Position numbers and translations under genes: made by a program
Notes under the pieces: model-generated
The model's database searches: none
What the model saw: only the letters and a program-made list of their open reading frames with translations
What the model was told of the DNA's origin: nothing
Shown here: positions 33,530 through 42,577 of the stretch, piece by piece
Layout: every line of letters begins with the position of its first letter
How positions within the stretch are numbered: the first letter of the stretch is position 1
NCBI GenBank assembly: GCA_965216915.1
Contig: CBDCGS010000010.1
Coordinates: 805,111 to 869,110 of the forward strand
Source: CBDCGS01 sp965216915
Lineage (GTDB): Bacteria > Pseudomonadota > Alphaproteobacteria > UBA828
Length of the DNA: 64,000 bases
Direction of reading: 5' to 3'

Positions 33530-35197
33530 ATGAAACGTGAAGTTTATCAACGGCTGATGGCTGCTCAGGCGAGCAGGCGCGATGTGCTGAAGGGCGCCGC
33601 AAGCGCGGGTGTGGTCGCGGCGGCGACCGCCGGCGGCCTCGGCGGATTTGCACGATCGTCATCCGCGCAGGGCAATGTGCGCGAAGAAATTCTGAAAATT
33701 CCGGGGGTTGGCGTGGGGTCACCGACCGATTCCGATTGGCAGAAGGTCGGCGCGATGTGCCTCGGTCCGACCAAGACCAACGTCTCCGAGGGCGAGTTCG
33801 CGGGCGTCGAGCTCACCTTCCTCGGCCTCAACAACCAGAATCTCCACAACTTTTTGTTCCGCGGCTTCCTGAAGCCGTGGGAGGCCTATACCGGCGCCAA
33901 GATCGAGTGGATCGACCTCGCGCAGGCCGACTACAACGCGCGTCTGCAGCAATCGATCGCAACCGGCACGGTCGACTTCGACGTGATCGAGATGGGTGCG
34001 CCCTTCGAGGGCGATGTCTGCGGCAAGGGTCTCGCCTCAGTGATGCCCGATTGGGTCAAGGCGCAGATCGATATGGACGATTATGTCGGCTATCTGAAGG
34101 CGCCGGTCGGCACCTGGGATGGCAAGACCTACCGGATCTCGATCGACGGCGACTGCCACAACTTCAACTATCGCACCGACTATTTCGAGGACGAGGATCT
34201 TGCGGCGGCGTGGGCCGATGAAGGCCACGAGGGCCCGTGGGAGGTGCCGACCACCTGGCAGAAGGTCCAGGAGGTGACGAAGTTCCTCAAGGGCAAGAAG
34301 GTCGGCGGCTTCGACGCCTATGGCTATCTCGATCCGCTGAAGGGCTGGGGCGGCTTCGGCTTCTATTTCCTCGGCTCGCGCGCGACCGCCTACGCCAAGC
34401 ATCCGGACGATCCGGCATGGCTCTTCGATCCCGACACTATGAAGCCGCGGGTCAACAACCCGGCCTGGGTGCGGGCGATCCAGGATGTGCTCGACGTGAT
34501 CGATGCGCAGCCGCCGGATCAAATCAACGCGGATCCCGGCACCACGGGCTTCCAGCAATTCCTCGCGGGGACCGGCTCGATGCTGAGCTGGTGGGGCGAT
34601 ATCGGCTCCAACGCCAAGACCTCCGACACCTCGGTGGTCGGCGACCTGACCGGTTTCTCGATCCTGCCCGGCTCGGACGATGTCTACAACGCGAAGACGG
34701 GTCAGTGGGACACGCTCGCCAGCGGCCCGAACTTCGCGCCCAACATGGCCTATATCGGCTGGGGCGTTTACGTCATGGCGCGGGTCGACGGCGACGCAAA
34801 GAAGCAGAAGGCGGCCTGGTCGGCGGCGGCCCATCTTGGCGGCAAGGACATCTCGCTCTGGTGCGCGGCCTATCCATCGGGCTTCCAGCCCTACCGCAAC
34901 TCCCACTTCAACATTCCGGAATGGGTCGGCGCGGGCTACGACGAGGCCTTCATCGCGGATTACCTCGCCTCCGAGGCCGATTCCTACAACCACCCGAACG
35001 CGGCGATCGAGCCACGCATCCCGGGCATCTTCCAGTACTACTCGGTGGCCGAGGACGAGCTGGCGAAGACCTATGCCGGCCAGTACGCCTCGGCCCAAGA
35101 GGGCGCCGACGCCATTGCGGCGGCCTGGGAAAGGATCACCGACCAGATCGGCCGCAAGAGTCAGATCGACCTCTACCGAGCCTCGCTCGGCCTTTAG
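33530..35197 (+). CDS. carbohydrate-type ABC transporter substrate-binding protein, Tat-exported
   Basis: Extracytoplasmic solute-binding protein of family 1, 555 residues, longer than the usual ~420. The ATG at 33530 follows GAGAGGA. The leader has a twin arginine (SRRDVLKGAASAG) and an AQG cut near residue 45, so Tat export is likely. A domain of about 50 residues precedes the typical core that starts GVELTFLGLNNQNLHNF. Further motifs: WEAYTGAKIEWIDLA and GSMLSWWGDIGS, with many aromatic residues that suit sugar binding. A strong stem-loop follows the stop. The operon continues with two permeases, an aldo/keto reductase and a hydrolase-fold protein. Ligand unknown, probably a sugar or polyol derivative. 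Confidence 0.9.
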   Translation: MKREVYQRLMAAQASRRDVLKGAASAGVVAAATAGGLGGFARSSSAQGNVREEILKIPGVGVGSPTDSDWQKVGAMCLGPTKTNVSEGEFAGVELTFLGLNNQNLHNFLFRGFLKPWEAYTGAKIEWIDLAQADYNARLQQSIATGTVDFDVIEMGAPFEGDVCGKGLASVMPDWVKAQIDMDDYVGYLKAPVGTWDGKTYRISIDGDCHNFNYRTDYFEDEDLAAAWADEGHEGPWEVPTTWQKVQEVTKFLKGKKVGGFDAYGYLDPLKGWGGFGFYFLGSRATAYAKHPDDPAWLFDPDTMKPRVNNPAWVRAIQDVLDVIDAQPPDQINADPGTTGFQQFLAGTGSMLSWWGDIGSNAKTSDTSVVGDLTGFSILPGSDDVYNAKTGQWDTLASGPNFAPNMAYIGWGVYVMARVDGDAKKQKAAWSAAAHLGGKDISLWCAAYPSGFQPYRNSHFNIPEWVGAGYDEAFIADYLASEADSYNHPNAAIEPRIPGIFQYYSVAEDELAKTYAGQYASAQEGADAIAAAWERITDQIGRKSQIDLYRASLGL

Positions 35198-35223
35198 ATC
35201 CGGACGCCGCGCGCGTCTATAGC

Positions 35224-35251
35224 GGGCTGGCGGTCAATCGACCGCCAGCCC
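35224..35251 (+). other. strong stem-loop after the sugar-binding protein gene
   Basis: Perfect 12-base stem, GGGCTGGCGGTC and GACCGCCAGCCC, with a four-base loop AATC, 26 bases after the binding-protein stop and 16 before the permease start. No T-run follows. It should stabilise the 3' end of the binding-protein message and reduce read-through into the permease genes, as known for malE-type operons. Confidence 0.75.
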
Positions 35252-35267
35252 TCGTCCGGACACCCCC

Positions 35268-36386
35268 GTGAGCGCACCTGCCCAGGTCGAGGGCGACCAA
35301 CTTCACGTCGTCACATCCGACGATCTTTCCGCGCGCCGCATCTTGAGCGGCCGCGTCCTGATGTGGGCATCGGCGTGCGTGCTCGCGGTCCTCGTGGTCG
35401 TTCAGCTGCTCTACGAAGCGGAGAGCATCTCCATCGGCTTCGCGAATTGGCAGCCGGTGCTCTACGCCTATGTGTTCTGGGCGCTTTCGATGTGCGTCGG
35501 CCAGGTGATGGTGCGCGGCGAGCACGGCAAGCGGGCGCTCTTCGTTTTGCCGGGCATCCTCTTCGTGGTGTCCATGGTGATCTTCCCGCTGCTCTTCGGG
35601 CTCTACATCTCGTTCACCGATTGGAACCTCTCCTCGCTCACCGGCCGCAAGTTCAACGGCGTCGACAATTTCATCCAGATGGCGGGCGATCCGTTCTATT
35701 GGAACGCACTCAAGAACATGGCCTATTACGTGCTCGCCGTCAGTATCGAGTACGCCATCGCCTTCGGCCTCGCGCTCTTGCTGAACGCCGAGATCCGCGC
35801 GCGAAAATTCTTCCGCGTGGCCTTCCTCATGCCGCTCATGCTGTCGCCCGTCGCGGTGAGCTGGATGGTCGGCAAATCGATGATGGAAATCCGTTTCGGG
35901 CCGCTTGCCACGCTCGGCCGCTTCTTCGGCTGGGAAACCCCGTCGTTCTTCGGCTCGCCCGAAATTGCGCGCCTCACGATCATGGTGATGGACGCGTGGA
36001 CCTTCATCCCGTTCATGATGATCATGCTGCTCGCGGGCCTGCAGGCGATGCCGCGCGAGGTGGTGGAGGCCGCCCGGGTGGACGGGGCGTCACGCTGGCA
36101 AGGCTTCTGGCACGTCACCTTCCCCATGATGCTGCCGGTCAGCATCACGGCGATCGTGATCCGTGTCATCTTCAAGCTCAAGCTCGCCGACATCATCATC
36201 AACGTGACCGCGGGGGGGCCCGGCGGCGCGACCGATTCGGTCACGAGCTTCATCTTCCGCGAATACCGCGACCGTTCGAACGTGGGCTACGGCACGCTGC
36301 TCGCGATGGTCTATCTCGTCATCATCATCATCTTCATCACGCTGCTCCTGAAGTTCGTGCGGCGCTGGATGCGACAGGCGTATTGA
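35268..36386 (+). CDS. carbohydrate ABC transporter permease (MalF/UgpA type)
   Basis: Inner-membrane permease of 372 residues. The start is a GTG at 35268. Two hydrophobic helices in the first 90 residues precede the six-helix core, an N-terminal extension also known in MalF. The EAA loop VEAARVDGASRWQGFWHVTFP, which docks on the ATPase, is clear. It is separated from the second permease by three bases. Transmembrane segments can be placed at about 30-48, 58-75, 90-113, 150-170, 185-205, 238-258 and 335-358. Confidence 0.92.
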   Translation: MSAPAQVEGDQLHVVTSDDLSARRILSGRVLMWASACVLAVLVVVQLLYEAESISIGFANWQPVLYAYVFWALSMCVGQVMVRGEHGKRALFVLPGILFVVSMVIFPLLFGLYISFTDWNLSSLTGRKFNGVDNFIQMAGDPFYWNALKNMAYYVLAVSIEYAIAFGLALLLNAEIRARKFFRVAFLMPLMLSPVAVSWMVGKSMMEIRFGPLATLGRFFGWETPSFFGSPEIARLTIMVMDAWTFIPFMMIMLLAGLQAMPREVVEAARVDGASRWQGFWHVTFPMMLPVSITAIVIRVIFKLKLADIIINVTAGGPGGATDSVTSFIFREYRDRSNVGYGTLLAMVYLVIIIIFITLLLKFVRRWMRQAY

Positions 36387-36389
36387 GCG

Positions 36390-37322
36390 ATGACGACGGA
36401 CGCGCAGACCGAGCAAATCTTCGTCGACACCGAGCGGGATCTCGCCTATCGGGCCAAGTGGTATACGCGGCGCCTCCTGATCTACAGCGCGCTCCTGCTG
36501 TGGACGGTGATCTGCCTCTTCCCGATTTATTGGACGGCGACGACGTCGTTCAAGATCGCGCCCGACGTGATGCAGGGCCACCTCGTGCCGTGGCTCGATT
36601 TCGACCCGCAGTGGCGCGGCTGGCGCTCGCTCGGCCTCTCGCCCGAGACGATCTTCGAGACCTCGACGGTACGCGAGGAGTTTCTCAAGCGCTTCACGAA
36701 CAGCGCGATCACCTCGCTGAGCGCGTCTGCGCTCGCGGTGATCCTGGGCTCGATGGCGGCCTATGGGCTGAGTCGCTTCTCCTACAAGCTGCGCTTCATC
36801 AAGAACCGCGACATCTCGTTTTTCTTCCTCAGCCAGCTCATCCTGCCGCCGGTCGTGCTCGCGCTGCCCTTCCTCGTTCTCTACAAGGAGCTCGCGCTGC
36901 TCGACAGCCATATCGGCTTGATCCTTCTCTACACGCTGATGGTGTTGCCGATCGTCATCTGGATCATGCGCGATCAGTTCAACGCGATCCCCGTCGAGCT
37001 CGAGGAGGCCGCGCTGGTCGATGGTCTCTCGATCTGGAAGGCCTTCTTCCAAATCATCGTGCCGATCGCGCTGCCCGGCATGGTGGCCGCCTTCATCCTC
37101 TCCCTGGTGCTCTGCTGGAATGAATATTTCTTCGCGGCGCTGCTCACCAGCACCGACGCGAAGACCATGCCGGTCATGGTCGCGAGCCAAACCGGCAGCC
37201 AGGGCATCAACTGGTGGTCCATGGCGGCGCTTTCGGCCGCCGCCATCGCGCCGCTCGTCATCATCGGTGTGCTGCTCGAGCGGTTCATCATCAAAGGCAT
37301 GGCCGCGGGGGCCGTGAAATGA
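36390..37322 (+). CDS. carbohydrate ABC transporter permease (MalG/UgpE type)
   Basis: Second permease, 310 residues, with six helices starting near residue 30 (LLIYSALLLWTVICLFPIYW). The EAA loop is LEEAALVDGLSIWKAFFQIIVP. A loop of about 60 residues between helices 1 and 2 is periplasmic. It works with the MalF-type partner upstream and the divergently encoded UgpC/MalK-type ATPase. The aldo/keto reductase begins ten bases after its stop. Confidence 0.92.
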   Translation: MTTDAQTEQIFVDTERDLAYRAKWYTRRLLIYSALLLWTVICLFPIYWTATTSFKIAPDVMQGHLVPWLDFDPQWRGWRSLGLSPETIFETSTVREEFLKRFTNSAITSLSASALAVILGSMAAYGLSRFSYKLRFIKNRDISFFFLSQLILPPVVLALPFLVLYKELALLDSHIGLILLYTLMVLPIVIWIMRDQFNAIPVELEEAALVDGLSIWKAFFQIIVPIALPGMVAAFILSLVLCWNEYFFAALLTSTDAKTMPVMVASQTGSQGINWWSMAALSAAAIAPLVIIGVLLERFIIKGMAAGAVK

Positions 37323-37331
37323 CGGTGCACC

Positions 37332-38354
37332 ATGCGCGCCGATGAACGCCGCGCGCTCGGCACGCGAGGCCCTGCCGTCACCATCATGGGCTTCGGCGCG
37401 GCCCCGCTCGGCAACCTCTACGAGGCCTTCAGTGATCAGCAGGCGCTCGCAACGGTCGTGGCCGCGTGGGACGCGGGCATCCGCTACTTCGACACGGCGC
37501 CCCTTTACGGCCACGGCCTGAGCGAGCATCGGCTCGGCGCGGCGCTCCGCGGGCGAGACCGCGGCGCCTATGTGTTGTCCACCAAAATCGGCCGGTTGCT
37601 CGCGCCGCGCGATCCCGCCGCGATCGATAGCGGCATCTTCCACGACGTGCTGCCCTTCGAGCCCGTCTTTGACTATGGCTATGACGGCACCATGCGTTCC
37701 TTCGAGGACAGCCTCCAACGCCTCGGCACCGGGCGCATCGACGTCATCCTGATTCACGACGTCGATATTTGGACGCATGGCTCGAAGGAGGCCTCCGACA
37801 CCCGCATCGAGGAGGTGATGGCCGGCGGCTATCGCGCGCTTCTCTCGCTGCGCGACCAGGGCGTGGTCGGGGCGATCGGTGCCGGCCTGAACGAGTGGGA
37901 GGTCTGCCAAACGCTCGCCGAGCGCGGTGATTTCGACTGTTTTCTGCTCGCGGGCCGCTACACGCTGCTGGAGCAGGAGGCGCTCGAGACTTTCCTGCCG
38001 CTCTGCGTCGCGCGCGGCATCGGCATCGTGATCGGCGGCCCGCTCAACACCGGCATCCTGGGCACCGGCGCCGTGGCCGGCGCGCTCTACAACTACGCAC
38101 CCGCGCCGGAGGCGGTCATGAGCCGTGTCGCCGCGATCGAGCAGGTGTGCGCGCGCCACAGCGTGCCGCTCGCCGCCGCCGCGCTACAGTTTCCCCTGCA
38201 CCACCCGGCCGTGGCCGCCATCATCCCCGGCGCGCGCAGCCGGGACGAGATTACGCGCAACGTGGCAAGCCTCGGCCACGCCATTCCTGCCGACTTCTGG
38301 GCCGAGTTGAAGGCCGAGGGCTTGCTGCGCGAGGATGCGCCGACGGGGGCTTAG
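37332..38354 (+). CDS. aldo/keto reductase (AKR; D-threo-aldose/L-fucose dehydrogenase-like)
   Basis: NAD(P)-dependent TIM-barrel oxidoreductase of 340 residues. The catalytic tetrad is complete: Asp and Tyr in YFDTAPLYGHGLSE, Lys in LSTKIGR and His in VILIHDVD. The long loop with DYGYDGTMRSFEDSLQRLG is typical of the aldose/pyridoxal 4-dehydrogenase group (AKR15-like), which oxidises sugars such as L-fucose or D-threo-aldoses to lactones. Being the next gene after two sugar permeases, it is likely to oxidise the imported sugar. The ATG at 37332 lies ten bases after the permease stop. Confidence 0.9.
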   Translation: MRADERRALGTRGPAVTIMGFGAAPLGNLYEAFSDQQALATVVAAWDAGIRYFDTAPLYGHGLSEHRLGAALRGRDRGAYVLSTKIGRLLAPRDPAAIDSGIFHDVLPFEPVFDYGYDGTMRSFEDSLQRLGTGRIDVILIHDVDIWTHGSKEASDTRIEEVMAGGYRALLSLRDQGVVGAIGAGLNEWEVCQTLAERGDFDCFLLAGRYTLLEQEALETFLPLCVARGIGIVIGGPLNTGILGTGAVAGALYNYAPAPEAVMSRVAAIEQVCARHSVPLAAAALQFPLHHPAVAAIIPGARSRDEITRNVASLGHAIPADFWAELKAEGLLREDAPTGA

Positions 38355-38452
38355 CGGGGCCGCGCCGGGTCACAGGTGCTCGCTCGACACAGCCCGCGCC
38401 TTGCGGGCAAACTGCGGACGAGATGGCGCGCGCAACGACAGGAGAGATCACC

Positions 38453-39268
38453 ATGCCCCACATCGACGACGACGGTGTTCAGCTTTGGTACGAGGTGACC
38501 GGCGAGGGCCAGCCGATCGTGCTTTCGGGCGGTTTTGGCCTCTTGCACAACCAGTGGGATTTCGTGCGCGCGCCTCTCGCGAAAGAGTGTCAGGTGATCG
38601 ATTGGAACTACCGCGGCGCCGGCCGATCGGACCGCGCGTGGCCCGGCGGCGTCTACACCCAAGACACGTGGGTCGATGATCTGCACAAGGTCTTGTCGGC
38701 CCTCGACGTGCAAGACGTGGTGCTTTGGGGCACCTCGACCGGCTCGCCGATTACGGTTCGTTACGCCGCGCGCTATCCCGAGCGCGTCAAGGCCGTCATC
38801 ACCTACCCGATGTTCAAGGCGGATCCGGGCTTCCGGCGCGCCTTCGACGGCTTCACCAACATCTGCGAGACATTCGGCTATGAGGCGCTGGCGGCGCTCA
38901 CGAGCTGGATCGGCTGCTCCGACGAGGCGCTCTTCGAACCGGAGCATGGGCGGCTCGCGCGCTGGGAGGCCGAGTGCTTCCGCGCGAATTTCTCGATCGA
39001 GTCACTTGGCGCGACCATGGCCATCGTCGCGGGAAACGATTTCACGAGCGAGCTTCGAAAGATCCAGGTCCCAACGCTGCTCCTTGTGGGTGAGTCGGGC
39101 CAGCTCGGTGCGCGCAGCGCCGGCACGAAGGCATTGATCGACCAGTTCATGGCGGAGGTGCCGCACGCGACGCTCGTCACGATCCCGAAGGGTGGTGGCA
39201 CCTATTGCATGATCGAGAGACCCGAAGAGACGGCCGCCGCGGCAATCGAGTTCGTGAAGGGGTTGTAG
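38453..39268 (+). CDS. alpha/beta-hydrolase-fold protein with apparently lost catalytic His and acid
   Basis: A 271-residue alpha/beta hydrolase. I prefer the ATG at 38453, which has AGGAGA upstream and gives the usual start DGVQLWYEVTGEGQPIVLSGG. The nucleophile elbow is intact (GTSTG, Ser95), and DWNYRGAGRSD is the typical oxyanion-side segment. However, where family members read GxGHxxxxExPE for the catalytic His, this protein has GGGTYCMIERPE (Thr250), and the acid position GExD reads GESGQ. If the alignment is right, it lacks two of three triad residues and may bind a ligand, use another mechanism, or be inactive. It is last in the sugar-importer operon, about 100 bases after the AKR. 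Confidence 0.85.
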   Translation: MPHIDDDGVQLWYEVTGEGQPIVLSGGFGLLHNQWDFVRAPLAKECQVIDWNYRGAGRSDRAWPGGVYTQDTWVDDLHKVLSALDVQDVVLWGTSTGSPITVRYAARYPERVKAVITYPMFKADPGFRRAFDGFTNICETFGYEALAALTSWIGCSDEALFEPEHGRLARWEAECFRANFSIESLGATMAIVAGNDFTSELRKIQVPTLLLVGESGQLGARSAGTKALIDQFMAEVPHATLVTIPKGGGTYCMIERPEETAAAAIEFVKGL

Positions 39269-39308
39269 CGGCCCGCGCCCGGCGCCCGGAGCCGATGACG
39301 GTTCTCGC

Positions 39309-42300
39309 TTAGCGCGGGTCGTCGGCCAGCGGATCACCCGGGTTTGACGATCGCTGCGTGGCGGCATCGCCCGGACCCGATCCGTCCGGCGAATCCTCGA
39401 AGATGTTGAAGAGGTTGCGCAGGAAGCCCGGCGCGAGCGCGGCAAGCGGGTTGACGGTGATCGTCGGCTCCTCGAGAGGCCCATCGACCGCGTAGGTTGC
39501 GGCAAACAGGCCCTCGCCCTCGCCGCCGATCAAGATCTCGCCGATCAAGGGCACTTCGCCGAGGATGCTGTTGATGGCATAGGCCGGCACGATGGTGCCG
39601 CTGAGGTCGGTGGCCTCGGTCGCGAGATCGACGGTCCCGTTCGCGGTGATGCCGATCGCCGGGCCCGAGGTCTTGGCGTCAGTGATCGTGAGGATGTCGC
39701 CGGTGATCTCGAACGGCATCTCGAAGCGCGAGAACGCGATCCCCTCGCCCTGCAGGGCATCGAGAATCCCCGTCAACAGCGCGATCGACAGCAGCTCGGC
39801 GAGGGTCGGCGCGTTGATCACGCGATAGTCCTCGATCCGCACGACACCGGTCACCGGCTCCCCGGGGACGTCATCGTGCAAAACCACTTGGAGATCGAGC
39901 GTGCCGCCGAGCGCATTGTCGTAGACGTCGAAGGCGCGCGACACGGCGCCGGCGTCGTCCGAACGTACCACGAGGCGCCGCTTTCCGCCCTCGGGCTCGA
40001 GGTTGGCGTGGATCAACTTGCCAGTGACCAAGGTGCCTTCGAGCGTGGCTCTGCGCAGCCCCTCCGCCGTGTTGATGACCCGCGCCTGCACATCGGTGAT
40101 CTGCTGGTTGGCGCGCGTGATGGCACGTTTGGTCGAGAGCGAGAGTGTGAACGGGGCCGGCTCGCCGGCGCCCTCTTCCGTCAGGCTCTCAAGATAAGGC
40201 CGAAGGTCGACACTCTCGCCGGTGACCGTGATCTCGGTGGGGGCGCCGCCGCGACCGGGAACAATGCGTGCGGCGACGTCGGTAACACCGTGCTGAAGCC
40301 GGCGCGCTTCGAGATACCGGATCCCGGCGAAATCCGGTTCAAGCAGGGCGGAGCCCTGCGCGTGGAAATCGCTGCTTTGGATCTCGACATCGGGGAACCC
40401 GATCGTGCCATCGTCCGCGAAGAGCATGGTGAGGCGCACCCAGCCCTCCTCGCCCGTGGGCTTGGACCAGAAGAGCTCCGGGACACGCAGCTCGGCGTTC
40501 AAGGCGTCGAGGAACACCGTCGCCCGTGGCGCGCCCCGGTCATCGCTCGTGTAGACCAGATCCATGGCGAAATCGCCCGCCGCATAGGCGCCGAAATCAA
40601 GACCGAAGGCGCCTTGCGCCGCCTCGGTAAGCGCCATCGAGACCTCGTAGCGGCTGCGGAACGGCGCATCGTCGGCGAACGCCTCGCGCCAGGTGATCGT
40701 CGCCGGCGCGCCCTCGATCGCGATGTCGCCCGCGATCTCGAGCCCATTGCTGTCGAGGGATGCCGTCAGCACGCCGCCCGCCATGTCGATACGCCCGAAC
40801 AGGTCGGCCACCGAGGTGTCCCTGAGCTGCGCGACCGCCATCACCGCGATCTGATCGAAGGTGACATCGCTGATGAGCGGGAAGCTGAGCGAGAACTCCG
40901 TTCGCACGTCGCCGCCGACCTGATCTGGCCGCAGACCAAGCTTCGAAATCAGGCCGAGCCGCGGGTGATCGAGGAGCTCCAGCGCCTCGCGTGCCGCGCC
41001 CGCGGCCTCCACGACGGTCACCATGTGGGGCTGGTCGGACAGGATGTCGGTCAGGCGGGCAGTGCCCCTCGGTGCCGTGATCCCGTCGATCGTGCCGTCC
41101 GTCATGTCGAGCTCGAGCGAGGAGCCGGTGAAACGAGCGGTTCCATCAACGCCGACCACCGGCGGCATGGGGTGGAGATAGGTCACGCTGATATCTTGAA
41201 ACGCAAACGTGCCGTTGACCGACTCGTCCGTGAAATCCTGGTTGGCGAATTGTCCCGGCTTGATATCGAGGGCGGCGTCGAAGCGCGAGATCACGCCGTC
41301 GGTGACGTTGAGCAGGATCCAACTGCGTCCGCCCCCGACGAGCCCTTCGGGCCAATAGTTGCCGAGCTGTTTGAACGGCATGTCGGTCGCCGCGAAGGTG
41401 CCTTGCACACCGACACCCGCCGCGGTCTCGCTGATCGTGCCGCTGAGCGACAGCGTCGGCCGGTCGGTCACCACCTCGAGCTTGCGCAGCGTCAGCGAGG
41501 TCATCAACCGATCGACCGATCCTTTGGCGACGATCCGGCGCACCGGGACTCGGTTGGGAAAGACATCCGGCAGATCGATCTCGCCTGCTCCGCCGCTCAG
41601 ATCGAAGTCGACGCCATCGACCTCGAACGCGCGGTTGAGGCCGAAGCTCAAGGTGCCCGAGATCGGCACCGCGATGCCCTCGATCCCGGCAAGCTCCGGC
41701 GCGTAGCGCACGAGCCGATCGGGCGTGAGCGCACTGAACTGGACCGCTGTCTCCGCGGTTTCGCTCGCCCGGTCGTAGAGCGCGAGCGCCTGAAGCTCGA
41801 GCGTCTCTTCGCCCACCTCCGCCTTCAGGGTGAGCTGGCCGCTGATCCCCTCCTCATCGAGATCGAGAATCAGGTCCGTTCCGGGCGCGCGCCACGAGAT
41901 GCCGCGCAGCAGATCGTCCATCGTCAGATCGGCGCCGATGATGCTCACGCGCCGGAGCTTGCCGAACGGATGGTCGTCGCGTGGTGGGGCCAGCAAATCC
42001 GCGATCAGCTGATCGAGCGCCTCGTCGCTGCCGTCGCCCCCGGTGTCGCCGACCGCCAAGCGCACCTTGCCGGTCTCGTCGCGCACCAAGTCCACCCGCG
42101 CGCCCATCAGCTCGACCTCGGTGGGTGCGATGACCCCGTCGATGAGCGAGAGGCCACTGAGGCCGAGCGAGACCTCCGGCACTGTCGCGACGAGCTGACC
42201 GTCCTTGGTCAGCGTGCGCACGTTGATCGCGCGGACGTCCAGCGAGCGGTCCCAACCCGCCCAGGTGAGCACCGTGTCTTCAAACTCGACGCGGTAGGGC

Positions 42301-42458
42301 AGGTCCTCGGCCTCGAACGCCTCCTCTACATAGGGCGCGAGGAAGCCGAGCGACACGGGGCCGCTCGAAAGCCGCCACGCTCCGGCGGCAAACAGAATGG
42401 CGAGCCCGCTGAAGATCGCGGCGGCCGTTTGGACAGTGAATTTCAGGACCGCGCGCAT
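39309..42458 (-). CDS. YhdP/AsmA-like protein (DUF3971 and AsmA-type C-terminal domain)
   Basis: A 1049-residue protein with a single N-terminal membrane helix (about residues 8-28) and a long beta-rich periplasmic part. Repeated segments such as GVVRIEDYRVINAPTLAELLSIA and the closing GTIVPAYAINSILGEVPLIGEILIGGEGEGLFAATYAVDGPLEEP are hallmarks of the YhdP/TamB/AsmA group. Enterobacterial members act as bridge-like channels moving phospholipids to the outer membrane. The last 30 residues are polar and low in complexity. It is divergent from glnE and convergent with the hydrolase-like gene. Confidence 0.88.
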   Translation of the reverse strand: MRAVLKFTVQTAAAIFSGLAILFAAGAWRLSSGPVSLGFLAPYVEEAFEAEDLPYRVEFEDTVLTWAGWDRSLDVRAINVRTLTKDGQLVATVPEVSLGLSGLSLIDGVIAPTEVELMGARVDLVRDETGKVRLAVGDTGGDGSDEALDQLIADLLAPPRDDHPFGKLRRVSIIGADLTMDDLLRGISWRAPGTDLILDLDEEGISGQLTLKAEVGEETLELQALALYDRASETAETAVQFSALTPDRLVRYAPELAGIEGIAVPISGTLSFGLNRAFEVDGVDFDLSGGAGEIDLPDVFPNRVPVRRIVAKGSVDRLMTSLTLRKLEVVTDRPTLSLSGTISETAAGVGVQGTFAATDMPFKQLGNYWPEGLVGGGRSWILLNVTDGVISRFDAALDIKPGQFANQDFTDESVNGTFAFQDISVTYLHPMPPVVGVDGTARFTGSSLELDMTDGTIDGITAPRGTARLTDILSDQPHMVTVVEAAGAAREALELLDHPRLGLISKLGLRPDQVGGDVRTEFSLSFPLISDVTFDQIAVMAVAQLRDTSVADLFGRIDMAGGVLTASLDSNGLEIAGDIAIEGAPATITWREAFADDAPFRSRYEVSMALTEAAQGAFGLDFGAYAAGDFAMDLVYTSDDRGAPRATVFLDALNAELRVPELFWSKPTGEEGWVRLTMLFADDGTIGFPDVEIQSSDFHAQGSALLEPDFAGIRYLEARRLQHGVTDVAARIVPGRGGAPTEITVTGESVDLRPYLESLTEEGAGEPAPFTLSLSTKRAITRANQQITDVQARVINTAEGLRRATLEGTLVTGKLIHANLEPEGGKRRLVVRSDDAGAVSRAFDVYDNALGGTLDLQVVLHDDVPGEPVTGVVRIEDYRVINAPTLAELLSIALLTGILDALQGEGIAFSRFEMPFEITGDILTITDAKTSGPAIGITANGTVDLATEATDLSGTIVPAYAINSILGEVPLIGEILIGGEGEGLFAATYAVDGPLEEPTITVNPLAALAPGFLRNLFNIFEDSPDGSGPGDAATQRSSNPGDPLADDPR

Positions 42459-42577
42459 CGCGCCTCGTCGACCGCGTGGTGCAGCTTGACCGCAAGGGGC
42501 CTATGACGCAGCCTGCTGACGAACATCTAATACGTCACCCGCACAATACAATGGGGTGCCGCCGAAATCGCCGCACC

